Below are positions 11,512 to 21,245 of a DNA stretch of 64,000 nt, in pieces. The stretch lies in contig JAFFSR010000010.1 in NCBI GenBank assembly GCA_017163975.1, positions 2,459,001 to 2,523,000 on the forward strand, in the 5' to 3' direction. The translations under genes were made by a program, and so were the position numbers. Every line of letters begins with the position of its first letter. Position 1 is the first letter of the stretch. The notes under the pieces were generated by a model that saw only the letters and a program-made list of their open reading frames with translations, ran no database searches and was not told the origin of the DNA. Source of the stretch: Anastatus disparis. Lineage: Eukaryota; Arthropoda; Insecta; Hymenoptera; Eupelmidae.

Positions 11512-12450
11512 TCAAAAAATCTTATTTTTATCCATCCAACTATTATGCTTGCTACTTAGACCTAAACTCTTAACATATACACGTTTGCCACTTTTCTTTA
11601 AAACTTTTTCTACCAAATTAATTTCTGGATACATAGTTTCTTGAATTTCCGTTTCATAAAAGCCGTCAGAGACGGGTTTATCATAATAATCTTTGACATG
11701 GTAAGTTATAGGATTGGTTTCAACAACTTTTGTTATTGTAAAAGTTCCAGTTGACCAATTTGGTGTATAACCTTTTTCAAAAACTTGTTTTATCTTACTT
11801 ATTCCCACTTTATCTCCTACTTTGAATTTTGGTTTTTTCACAGGTCTTTTTTCAGTTCGGTAATTTTTCTTGATTTCTTTTACATTTATTTTTGTAACGT
11901 TTTCAGGCTCGATTCCTATTGTCCGATGTTTTCTTGAATTGTATGCTTTCACTCACTCAGGCAGAATATCCAATCATTTATAACTTCCTTGTTTGCTAAA
12001 TCCTAACCACATTGCATTTTTTAAAGTTCTATTAAAGCGCTCACATATGCTTGCATGAAGATTACTATGTGAAGAGCAGTGATTTATCTTGTGCTTTTTC
12101 ATAAGATTCTGAAAGTTTGACTTGTAATATTCTTTTCCTTGGTCAGTTTGTGAATTCGATGGCACCCGTCCTTGTTTTAATATTGACTTCATGGCTAGAG
12201 TAACATCATTGCCACTCTTCGATTCGACTGGTACAGCCCATGTATATTTTGAAAATATATCTATGACAGTTAGTAAGTAGCGAAAACCTTTATTTTCCTT
12301 AAAATAGGGTATCATTTCTACAAAGTCAGCTTGCCAAGTCTCATTTAATCCGCGTATGTCATATTTTCTTCGCTTGTACCTGCGACGTGCTGGCTTGTGT
12401 AGCTCTTCAACTACTTTTTGACGTTCCATTTTAAACTTTAACTTTAGCAA
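11512..12450 (-). pseudogene. Polinton retroviral-type (DDE) integrase, two stops
   Basis: An rve-fold integrase that would insert the element's linear DNA. Catalytic residues are visible: Asp in WQADFVEM (residue about 41), Asp in SQTDQGKE (about 103) and Glu in CERFNRTLK (about 137). The GYTPNWSTGTFTI and WMDKNKIF blocks at 11512-11780 form the C-terminal SH3/chromo-like part. Two in-frame TGA codons at about 11953-11976 separate core from tail; the downstream codons YNSRKHRTIGIEP continue the family pattern in the same frame. The family usually has DDGKE where this has DQGKE. It lies on the strand opposite polB, as expected for this element type. Confidence 0.9.
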
Positions 12451-12472
12451 TATCCGATTGTCTATTCATTTC

Positions 12473-12820
12473 TTAAATTATATATTCAATACTTGCGAAA
12501 TTTCGTTGAGTCATATCATAGAGATAAGTTAATTTTTTGTCTATTTTTGCTTTATATATTTTAACTTTGTTCTCATATTCTTGTATAGCTTTAGCGACTT
12601 CTATAATATTAGAAGATAAGTAATCAACTTCTTTCTGTAGGATATCATTTAGTAAATTCAAACGAATCGCATCATTTTGATGATTAGCCTCTCCAATATT
12701 GCAAAGTTACTTATTTTCTAAATCAAAATTACCATCTGATGTAAAATTAAATTCAATACCTCGAGGACCTCGACTCACTTGCGAGCCCTCAAGTTTTCTT
12801 CCAAACACATCGAGACTCAT
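12473..12820 (-). pseudogene. Small coiled-coil Polinton gene, one stop
   Basis: It starts MSLDVFGRKLEG at 12820, just 15 bp inside the gypsy LTR boundary. It meets one in-frame TAA (about 12705) after DLENK, then runs in frame through a predicted helical segment (LQKEVDYLSSNIIEVAKAIQEYENKVK) to 12473. This start, GPRGIEFN and ILQKEVD are familiar from a small gene beside Polinton integrases in insects. The role is unknown; a virion-associated coiled coil is a guess. It is 22 bp upstream of the integrase on the same strand. Confidence 0.55.
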
Positions 12821-12832
12821 GATACTACTTTA

Positions 12833-13317
12833 GGAGTCTGCTTGGGTGAAGTTGGAATGGTAAAATAACGTAAACTTCTTTTTCGCTTAAATTCGTTTTA
12901 TTTAATATAAGTACAAGAGTCGTTCGAATCCTCGAGCGCGTCGTTGCGAGGACGAGGCCGAGAAGTTGTCGCTTCGGCAGTCGAACAGATTGTGTGTCTC
13001 TCTGCATATTTTCCCTTCAGGAAAAGAACACAGAGAGGAAGGAATGGAGCGTAGGTGGGGTATTAGGTAGTCGGAGCTATGTTAATACATTGAGGATTAA
13101 GGATAGGTCGGAATCATAAAAAGGAAAGAAGTAACGGGATATTTTATTGCTGGAAAAACCTTTAGACGTCTGAAGGATGGATTAGGAAAGTGTATACGTA
13201 ATAAATGTTTATAACTATAATATGTATATGGTTCATTGGTTTTTCCCGTAATGTATGTAAGAATAAGGTTAAATATATTTGTGTACCTGACAGAGTGTAT
13301 GTAGCATGGACGCTACA
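12833..13317 (-). mobile_element. 3' LTR of the Ty3/gypsy element
   Basis: On the minus strand a purine tract (CAAGGGGGTAC, 13318-13328) is followed directly by TGTAGCGTCCATGCTACATAC, the expected order of polypurine tract then LTR start. The LTR runs to about 12833, beyond which the Polinton small gene begins. The far boundary is approximate because the other LTR is absent and no target duplication can be checked. Confidence 0.7.
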
Positions 13318-13376
13318 GTACCCCCTTGCCAGTAATGCAATTACGAAAATAATAATAACGTTAAAAAAATTGATAT

Positions 13377-16300
13377 TTATGTGAAACCGGCTTGATATCG
13401 TTCGGCGAAGCGTACGCGTCTTTCAGATTTTCTTGGTTGTTGTTGATTAGGCTTCTCTGCTGGTTGCTGCGGTTGATCTTGATTGATGTCGTTATTAGCT
13501 GGTTGGCTTTGATGAGCTTCCTCTGGCGTGTCTTCGAGTACGTAGGCTGGTTTTAAGCGGTCGATAGAGACGTTAGAGTTGCGACCATTTATGTTGATCA
13601 CGAAGGTTTTTTCTGAGCGGCTGATGATTGGAAAAGGGCCATCGTAAGGCATTTGTAGCGTACCTTTTACCGCATCATGACGAACAAAAACGTACTTCGC
13701 TGTCGCGAGATCCTTGAAGATAAAGGTCTTACGTTGACCATGCTGTCGTCCAAGAGATGGTCTCAGCTGTTAAAAGTATTGACGCAACTCGGTTGTGAAG
13801 GATGCTGGGTCCTCGTTGTTGAGATCCGCCAGTGTTAATAGCTCTCCTGGAAGGCGTAGAGGTTGGCCGTAGACGATCTCTGCTGCAGTGGCTTCCAAAT
13901 CTTCGCGCCACGCCGCACGGATACCGAGGAGAACTGTTGGTAGCACTTGCGTCCACTTTGCGTTCTCGTTGCATTGTATAGCTGCTTTCAGTTGTCGATG
14001 TAGACGTTCGACCAGTCCATTGGCTTGAGGATGGTATAGTGTTGTTCGTAGGTGAGTCGTGCCTGTCAATCGATTGAGCGACTTGAACAGGTGTGACTCA
14101 AACTGGCATCCTTGATCGGTTGTCACTCGAAGAGGCGTGCCAAAGCGGCATATCCAGCCGTTGTAGAATGCGCGAGCGAATGTCTCTGCTTCCTGATCGG
14201 GCATCGGAAAGACTTCAGGCCAACGAGAGAATCTGTCTACACATGTTAAACAGTACCTGTTACCTTCTGAGCATGGCATAATTATTATGTCTATATGCAC
14301 ATGCTCGAAGCGCGATGAGGCTGGTAAAAAGCTCCCTAAGGGTGAATGCGTATGCCTCGTAACTTTGGAACGCTGACATTGAGTGCAAGCTTGTGCCCAA
14401 GTACGAACGTCTGCGTGGATGGAAGGCCAGATGAATCGCTTGACAGTAGCCTTGACAGTTTCCCTAATGCCAGGATGTAAAAGGTAGTGCACTGACTCGA
14501 AAGCTGCTCGTCTGAAAGTTGCTGGAAGATAAGGACGAGGAATTTCCGTAGATGTATCGCAATAGACACGAACGCCTGCACCTGGAATTTCCACTTCCTT
14601 AAGCTGGAGCGATGTTTCGGCAGTAAGTAGCCGTTGCAGCTCGCCGTCGTCCTGTTGCGCTTGGGCGATTGCTGCGTAGTCGAGAGTCGTTGCTACTTCC
14701 TCGATGCGAGATAGAGCATCAGCGACGATGTTGTCCTTCCCAGCGATGTGTCGGATGTCTGTAAAAAACTGGCCGATGAAGTCCAAGTGCCTAGCTTGAC
14801 GTGGCGAAGCTTTTTCGAGTTTTTGTTGGAAAGCGAAGGTGAGCGGCTTGTGATCTGTATAGATAACAGAGCTGCGTCCTTCGACCATGTGTCGGAACTG
14901 CTTGACTGCTAAGTCGACGGCGAGCAGTTCTCTATCGAAAGCACTGTACCGAGCTTGCGCGGGGCTGAATTTCTTTGAGAAGAAGGCTAGCGGCTCCCAT
15001 GTACCGTTTACTCGTTGTTGAAGAGCAGCGCCAGCGCTATAATCTGAGGCGTCAGTGAATCACGCAAGAGGAGCTCCCGCTTTTGGATAAGCTAGCAAGG
15101 TAGCCAGTGCGATGTCCTCTTTGGCTTTTGAGAAGGCTGCATCTGCCTCGGGCGTCCAGTTGAGTTCAGCCTTGCCCTTGATGTTTCCGATGAGCAGATC
15201 GTTTAGCGGTGCTTGTGTCTTCGCGCAGTTAGGCATACAGTTCCTGTAAAAATTGATGATACCATGAAACTGCCTCAACTGCTTAGTGGTGTTCGGGCGA
15301 GGATAGCTTCGGACGGCTTCAACTTTCTCTGGCGGCGGGCGAACACCATCGCTGTTGACTAGATGGCCGAGGAATAAAACCTCGGGTACACCAAAGACGC
15401 ATTTCGCTGGATTGATAACGATACCATAGTCGTTAAGGCGTTGAAATAAGACCCGTAGATGCTTCAGGTGTTCAATCTCGTTGTCCGAAGCTATGAGGAT
15501 GTCGTCCATGTATGGATGGCAGAAGTCCAGTCCTCTGGTAACCTCATCTATAAGTCGCTGACACGTCTGCGCTGCGTTGCGTAGTCCGAATGTCATGAAC
15601 GGTGACTCGAAGAGACCAAAGGGTGTCGTGATGGCTGTTTTCTTTATGTCCTCCGGTGCCACTGGGATCTGGTTGAACGCTCGCACTAAGTCCACTTTGG
15701 AGAATATTTTCCTGCCTTGTAGCGTTTGCGTGAAATCGGCAATGTGTCGCACGGGGTAACGGTCGGGGATTGTGCGCGCATTAAGCGCTCTGTAATCTCC
15801 GCACGGTCGCTAGTCCCCGTTGTCCTTTGGCACCATGTGCAACGGAGCTGCCCAGCTGCTGGATGATGGGCGCATAGTGCCTAGCTGTACCATCGCCTCG
15901 AATTGTTTGCGCACTAAGATGAGACGGTCGGGTGCAAGGCGCCTGGGCTTGCTTGCGACTGGCGGGCCAGGTGTCGTTTCGATGTGATGCTGCGTATCGT
16001 GCTTTATCACTGGAGCACGGCCGTCCGGACGCGTGATCTCAGGAAATTCGGCTAACAGCTGGTGATAATCCGAGTTTTTCAAGACGATGACCTTGATGCT
16101 TGGAGTGTCGCAAGTGGTAACTCGTCCACGCGTAGTTAGTTTCGTTTCCCCATCGATCAGTTGACTATTCTTAAGGTCTACAAGGAGTCCGTAGTAGGCT
16201 AGAAAGTCCACGCCGATGATGGATCTAGTGACCTTGGCAACTACGAAACGCCAAGGAAAAGAGCGGCGAAGTCCGAGATTGAGACTTAACTCGGCTGTGC

Positions 16301-16470
16301 CATACGTTTGTATGACAGAGCCGTTAGCAGCGGAAAGCTGGTAGGCTGCCTTCTTTAGTATTTGACGGGTATGAAAGCGTGGAATAACACAAATGTCTGC
16401 GCCCGTGTCCACGAGAAAATCACGCCTCGATTCCTTGTCCATGATGAAGAGGCGGCAGGTCGGTTTGGCC
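13377..16470 (-). pseudogene. pol: Ty3/gypsy pol: protease, RT, RNase H, integrase
   Basis: Domains in order: aspartic protease DTGADICVIP (about 16390); RT starting LRPSSSSWAAPLHMVPK (about 15850) with catalytic YMDDILIAS (about 15490-15520); RNase H with TDASD (about 15040) and YTDHKPLTF (about 14840); integrase zinc finger H..H..C..C from HYLLHPGIRE to ACTQCQRSK (about 14360-14490). The integrase core has Asp in HIDIIIMP, Asp in TTDQGCQFES and Glu in GLVERLHRQLK. A C-terminal domain ends at 13377. In-frame stops occur at about 15808 (TAG in GD-stop-RPCGDYR, where Trp is conserved), 15057-15059 (TGA before FTDAS) and 13768-13770 (TAA). Otherwise the frame is whole, so the copy is young but dead. 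Confidence 0.93.
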
Positions 16471-16473
16471 GAG

Positions 16474-16815
16474 TCAGATGCCGCACTTACTTCCCGGCCA
16501 GTGCGTTTCCCGCAAACTTACACGCACCTTCCTTACAATTCCTTGCCTTTGATCCGAATATATGATGATACCAGCACATGTCCGCTGGTGGCTCATCCGT
16601 TGATCTTGGGCGAGAGCGGGATCTGGAACGGCTTCGTTGTCGGTTTTCGTCACGTAGGCTACGAAGAGAACTGATTTCCTGGCGGATGACTCTAAGTTCA
16701 TCCTGCAGGCTAAGTGTTAACTGCGCTAGCTTTACCGAAAGCGCTGCTTCGTGCGCGCTGCTTGTGTGCACCTCGTTAACTTGCGGTCCGGTACGCGTCG
16801 CCTCGATAACACAGG
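16474..16815 (-). pseudogene. gag: 5'-truncated gypsy gag, zinc-knuckle end only
   Basis: The frame contains an SR-rich stretch (RQRSRSRSRSRPRS) then a Cys/His knuckle, CWYHHIFGSKARNCKEGACKF, typical of the gag end of arthropod gypsy elements. The reading overlaps pro in another frame, as is usual for a gag-pol frameshift. Homology stops at about 16815; the more distal capsid part and the 5' LTR are missing. The breakpoint abuts the unit carrying the 617-codon gene, which suggests that unit or a deletion removed the 5' half. Confidence 0.75.
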
Positions 16816-17475
16816 CCCACAAAATGAAAAAAAATGTCTGAACTTTTGACCGGACATACATATTCCCATGTATTTTTCGACGCTGAATCCGAATCTGTAA
16901 TAAAAATATAGGGTTTTCCTACCTTTTCTCAGAGTTTTATTGAAAAAACCTCATTTTTTACGGTTTTTTTGCGGTTTTTCGAGTCTAGAAAAAACAAATC
17001 ATGAGATACGGTTAATTGGACTTCAAAATCGAATTCTACGGGAAAAAATACACGGGAAACCATACCTTCAAATTTTTTTAACGCGATTCTAGTCCTCTGT
17101 ATGGGGCTGAAAAGATGAGGAAATCGGTAAAAGTCGAAATTTTGCCTAAAATGGATTTAAACAATATTAAAATTTAATCATGCGTCTTTTGAAGAGTCGA
17201 TAAACATTGGAAATACTATCCTGGGGGTTTTTCAGATTGCTGATCATGAATTTGAAGTCAGATTGTGTGAAAACTACTTCTAGAGGGCGGTGACAAGAAC
17301 TGTATATGGTAAATTTATCGATTTTTTAAAAATTTTACGTCTGAAATACTAATTTTAGAGTCTTTCACAGCATTGACTGTAAATTCAAGATATTAACTTA
17401 GCCTATTGTGTACGTTAAACTTAACATTTTGTCTATGTTTGTCTCTCTCTCTCTCTCTCTCTTCCGATGTTTTTT
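16816..17475. other. Non-coding flank of the 617-codon gene
   Basis: AT-rich with several imperfect TTTTTTGCGGTTTTTCGAG-type runs and a (CT)n tract at 17441-17462 next to the stop codon. No ORF or clear terminal repeat is visible. It probably belongs to the unit carrying the 617-codon gene. Confidence 0.45.
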
Positions 17476-19329
17476 TTAAATTGGCTTACGCTTACGTACA
17501 CGTTTCTCTTCGAATGACCGATGTAGTGGATTTCTGACACGTTTTTGTCCTTTTTTCGCAGCTGTTTCTCTTTTTATCATCCAGCAGTAATCTGCTAACA
17601 TGTTGATACCCCAGTTTCCTTGAAATCTACGTTCAAACTCCTTTAAATCTTGGTGAAATCGTTCACCATGCTCTTCACTAAAGTCTCCGTTATTTTCAGG
17701 AAACTGATCAACGTGTGAATCAAGAAAATGAAGTTTTAAGTTCATTAGACAACCCAATTTTTCAAAATTACGTACCATTCTTTTCACAATAGCTTTATAA
17801 TTCGTGTCTTTGGCATTACCCAAAAATTTCGTCGATACCTCTTTAAAACTTAACCATGCTGCCTTTTCAACATCAGTCATGCTTTGTTCAAAGTTTTCGT
17901 CTCTAAATAAAGTTCGGATTTCAGGACCATCAAAAATACCTTCATTTAATTTAGCATCAGATTTATGGGGAAATACTTTGCTTATATATTGGAAGCATTG
18001 ACCGTCCTTGTCCAAAGCTTTAACTAATTGCTTTATCAATCCAAGCTTTATATGTAGAGGCGGTATCAAAATTTTCGAAGGATTAACGAGTGGATCTTTT
18101 ATAACATTCTGTTTTCCAGGTTCAAACGATTCTCTTGATGGCCAAATTTTCTTTTTATAGTGTTTTTCTCTATCTCTGCTATCAAACATGCATAAATAAC
18201 ATGGGTACTTCGTAAATCCAGATTGTTGTCCAAGTATCATAGATAAAATCTTTAAATCGCCACATATTTGCCATTTATGTTCTCTATATTTTATTTTCGT
18301 TAAAAGTAGTTCAAGATTGGAATACTCTTCTTTAAGTACTGTTGAATGTGCTAATGGTATAGGAGCATATTTATTTGTGATATTGAGGAGTACTGCTTTA
18401 AGGCTGCGCTTTGATGAATCAATGAATAGTCGCCAATTTTCAGGTTTGTATATGTTGGGTTTCAATTCATCAATAAGACCTTTCACGTCCGTGCAATAAA
18501 CCATATTAGAATCATTCTTGAAATAATTTCTAAAGCGCTCTTCTCGATTACGATATGCACATACTTTAGTACCCTTTGTCAACATATTTCGTCTCTTAAA
18601 CTCTGAAGCCATAAACTCTGATTGTTCCTTAGATAAACCACTCTTTCTAAATAAATCGTTCAGACTTTTTTGATCAAACTTTTCAACAGTTCGTTCTTCA
18701 CCCTTAGGAATATACTCTTCATCACTATCCAGAGAATGTTCTTCAGGTGAACTTAGATCTTCTTTATTTGATGAGCTTCCGTCTGCGGCAATCAGATTTT
18801 CAGTTGTTTCATCTGTCGAGTTTTCATCTACATTTAGATTCCCTAAGCCTGTTGTAAAACTATCTCTCGAATCTTTATTTTCAAAAATATCTATAAAATT
18901 CTTGGATGGAAATTCTATACAAGAAGTATTAGGATATACTATCCCTTTTTTCTGTATCTTGTCTAAACCTTGTATCTTTGTTAAACAAAAATAGCAATCA
19001 TTTTCATCTTTTGGTTCCTTCCACTTTGTAGGTATAGTAAATTTTAATTTGGACCTAGCCTGACTGGTGTTGTATCGATTCATCATGGCATAACATGAAG
19101 CACATATATAATGAGGAACCCAAATTTTATCCTGTTGAGAAATCTCAATATCAAAACATTTTTGATAGATAAAATTAATATTATCTGTGATTTTTCTTTT
19201 GTTTCGTTGTCCAATATATTCTGAACATACATAACAGAAATTATCTTGAGATCCATTACACGTATGGTTAAAACTGTTATTGGATGTACCAGCGCAGTTT
19301 AAAAAAGGTTGAAAATTTGAATTAGCCAT
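17476..19329 (-). CDS. Intact transposase-like protein with zinc-binding N-terminus, 617 aa
   Basis: One uninterrupted frame from MANSNFQPFLNCAG to KRVRKRKPI. The N-terminus has Cys pairs (CYVCSEY near residue 32, CASCYAMM near 77, CYFCL near 113), likely metal-binding. An acidic linker (SSPEEHSLDSDEEYIPKGEE) follows. The C-terminal half has WRLFIDSS (Asp about 303), ICGDLK (Asp about 358), YPCYLCMFDSRD and FSEEHGERFHQDL (Glu about 555). These are spaced as an RNase H-fold D-D-E set would be, though I have not proved catalysis. I recognise KYPC.LC.WDSR and PPLHIKLGL(I/M)K as marks of a multicopy family of uncharacterised proteins in insects and cnidarians. A broken relative lies at 46860-50790. 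It is the only long transposon ORF here without a stop, so the copy is recent or maintained. No TIR was found. Confidence 0.8.
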   Translation of the reverse strand: MANSNFQPFLNCAGTSNNSFNHTCNGSQDNFCYVCSEYIGQRNKRKITDNINFIYQKCFDIEISQQDKIWVPHYICASCYAMMNRYNTSQARSKLKFTIPTKWKEPKDENDCYFCLTKIQGLDKIQKKGIVYPNTSCIEFPSKNFIDIFENKDSRDSFTTGLGNLNVDENSTDETTENLIAADGSSSNKEDLSSPEEHSLDSDEEYIPKGEERTVEKFDQKSLNDLFRKSGLSKEQSEFMASEFKRRNMLTKGTKVCAYRNREERFRNYFKNDSNMVYCTDVKGLIDELKPNIYKPENWRLFIDSSKRSLKAVLLNITNKYAPIPLAHSTVLKEEYSNLELLLTKIKYREHKWQICGDLKILSMILGQQSGFTKYPCYLCMFDSRDREKHYKKKIWPSRESFEPGKQNVIKDPLVNPSKILIPPLHIKLGLIKQLVKALDKDGQCFQYISKVFPHKSDAKLNEGIFDGPEIRTLFRDENFEQSMTDVEKAAWLSFKEVSTKFLGNAKDTNYKAIVKRMVRNFEKLGCLMNLKLHFLDSHVDQFPENNGDFSEEHGERFHQDLKEFERRFQGNWGINMLADYCWMIKRETAAKKGQKRVRNPLHRSFEEKRVRKRKPI

Positions 19330-19657
19330 ATTGTTGAATTAAACCCCACACACTAGGAATCCTGTTCCGATCGCAGGTGAGTCCGCCGTCCTAGGGATGA
19401 TAACTCTCATACCTCCCCAGGCCTAAGTATGAGAGCTTTCCGACTTTGACGAGGACAATGTCAACTCGTCGTCGGACACACTACGGCATCATTCTCACAT
19501 CCTAGTGCTCCCCTGCAGGACAGCGCGCCTTCGCTGGGTTCGTTACTGCAAAGTATTGAGTACACCGAATCATTCTACACATCCCATTTTCAGGGCAGTT
19601 GTCATCGTGACCAATACTTCGCAGCAGCAGGTTTTTTTTAGGTACCCTTATAGAGTA

Positions 19658-19696
<39 letters not shown>

Positions 19697-19890
19697 CTTT
19701 GGAAAAAGATCATAAGTCCCATTCGTTTATAAACAATGCTTTAAGATCAATGACAGTGTACAACAGTGATTAACTGAACGGAGCTTTAAAATGAAACCGA
19801 ATTCATTTCTAAACAACAGAACCCAGTTTTACAACAGAATAAGTATAAATAAAAAATTGACAGATCAAATTGTCTCTGACACAAACACAC
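19330..19890. other. Upstream flank of the 617-codon gene with GC-richer insert
   Basis: Positions 19340-19640 are distinctly GC-richer than the surroundings (GGTGAGTCCGCCGTCCTAGG, GCTCCCCTGCAGGACAGCGC) and non-coding. A (TA)n run follows at 19661-19695. A short segment with unrelated codons then leads into the inverted copy. The GC-rich part could be a promoter or the 3' end of an unrelated retroelement; I could not tell which. Confidence 0.4.
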
Positions 19891-20200
19891 CAAATAAAGA
19901 AGATCTAAGTTCACCTGAAGAACATTCTCTGGATAGTGATGAAGAGTATATTCCTAAGGGTGAAGAACGAACTGTTGAAAAGTTTGATCAAAAAAGTCTG
20001 AACGATTTATTTAGAAAGAGTGGTTTATCTAAGGAACAATCAGAGTTTATGGCTTCAGAGTTTAAGAGACGAAATATGTTGACAAAGGGTACTAAAGTAT
20101 GTGCATATCGTAATCGAGAAGAGCGCTTTAGAAATTATTTCAAGAATGATTCTAATATGGTTTATTGCACGGACGTGAAAGGTCTTATTGATGAATTGAA
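19891..20200 (+). repeat. Exact 310-bp inverted copy of part of the 617-codon gene
   Basis: Base-by-base reading shows 19891-20200 is the reverse complement of 18461-18770 with no mismatch or gap. It corresponds to residues about 187-290 of the 617-aa protein. The copy is carried inside a chimeric 148-codon frame (19791-20237) whose first 33 residues and last dozen are unrelated. It sits 1.1 kb from its source in opposite orientation, so a transcript across both would fold into a long hairpin. It is followed by a T run at 20201-20211. Confidence 0.95.
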
Positions 20201-20210
20201 TTTTTTTTTT

Positions 20211-20486
20211 TTGCCGATTTTCTGTTACTGTCTATAGCCGAAATGTGATTAGAACGTGACACACTTTCAGTTGTCGAGTCAACAAGCTTTTCAAGTGGTG
20301 TAATAACTGGTTTTAAAGTATCACCAATAACCTTTTCAAAATCATCTCTCTTCTTTTTTAATAAAGAGTATTTTTTTTAATAGCCTCACGTGCTCGTAAG
20401 AGCTCGCTAAGAACATTTTTTTCTTTCTTCAAATCAGGTATGCTGCCAAGATGCTGTCTACAATCTAACTGCAAAGATAAAGATTT
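20211..20486 (-). pseudogene. Polinton ORF fragment downstream of the ATPase
   Basis: On the minus strand, codons such as LKKEKNVLSELLRAREAIKK, then after a stop and frame change DDFEKVIGDTLKPVITPLEK and LVDSTTESVSR, give a helical, charged protein. Its position directly after the ATPase and the TLKPVITPLEKLV pattern are familiar from Polinton-like elements in insects. Its role is not established. It breaks off at 20211 where the inserted sequence begins. Confidence 0.45.
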
Positions 20487-21147
20487 ATACTTCCTTTTTA
20501 ATGGCAAAACAGTCAAATCCTTTTCTTTATCTACCATCATTCATTGCTCGATCTTTGTCAATAACAACAAATCCATACTTGTCATTCTTCCAGCATTCAG
20601 TACAAAGACTTCGAAATTCATTTAAAGTTAGGTCAGTATTCACATGGTCTTCATAGATATGTTTAAAATTAACATCATCTTGACGATAAATTACCATCAA
20701 ATTAATATTGTCCCTGATGAGATGTTCCGCTATATGAGCATATGACTAACACAGAAAAAAGCTATCTACACTTTTGTGTCTCCCCATACAGAAAAAAGCT
20801 CTGACGTTATCCTGCTTCTGACAAGCCACATCATCAAAAATCACTGCAGATACATGTTCACTAAACGGTAGATATGATATACCTTTAATTGGTTCTAAAA
20901 CTTCTTGAAGAAATTGGTATTTCGGTTGATTTAAGGATTTAGAGTATACATACAAATTTTCGAATCTAAAACCATTAGGGTGTGTAATTAGAGCCAATAA
21001 ACTATTAGTTTTTCCACAGTTCGATGGGCCACAGAATACTGCTCGTATTTTATCTGGAAGTAACTCTCCGTGTTGCTTTTTTCTTTTCGTTTTCTCAAAA
21101 TCAAAGTTGGCGACGAGAAGTTTGACGTTTTGCTCAGTAAAATCCAT
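20487..21147 (-). pseudogene. Polinton genome-packaging ATPase (FtsK/HerA type), broken
   Basis: This would pump element DNA into capsids. It starts MDFTEQNVKLLVANFDFEKT at 21147. Walker A is FCGPSNCGKTNSLL (residues about 37-50) and Walker B is VSAVIFDDVA (about 101-110). A TAG stop at 20746-20748 falls where Gln is expected (FFLC-stop-SYAHIAEHL). The frame then continues through HLIRDNINLMVIYRQDD, LNEFRSLCTECWKN and GFVVIDKDRAMN to about 20487, with one more stop near 20530. It shares a divergent intergenic space of about 100 bp with the PLA2-protease gene. Confidence 0.88.
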
Positions 21148-21245
21148 GTTTACGTAACAAAATCAAATCCAAGATGGACCTTTTCAAAATATAAACGCTT
21201 GTTTTATATTATGATCATCAGTTGTAAATCAGCACTCGAAGAGAG

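Larger units (their letters stand above)
12833..16815 (-). mobile_element. Ty3/gypsy retrotransposon nested in the Polinton, 5' truncated
   Basis: This is the whole element, covering the 3' LTR, polypurine tract, pol and a gag remnant. It separates the small coiled-coil gene and integrase from the ATPase of the Polinton, which are all on the same strand. That is the layout expected if a retrotransposon jumped into a Polinton. Confidence 0.8.

Noticed and set aside
19791..20237. A separate short gene of 148 codons
   Set aside because: Its middle is an exact inverted copy of part of the 617-codon gene and its ends are unrelated. It is more likely a chance fusion frame.
20358..20540. 60-codon frame starting MMVDKEKDLTV as an independent gene
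   Set aside because: It begins out of frame over the end of the ATPase pseudogene (KGFDCFAIKKEV); only its later part overlaps a plausible Polinton ORF.
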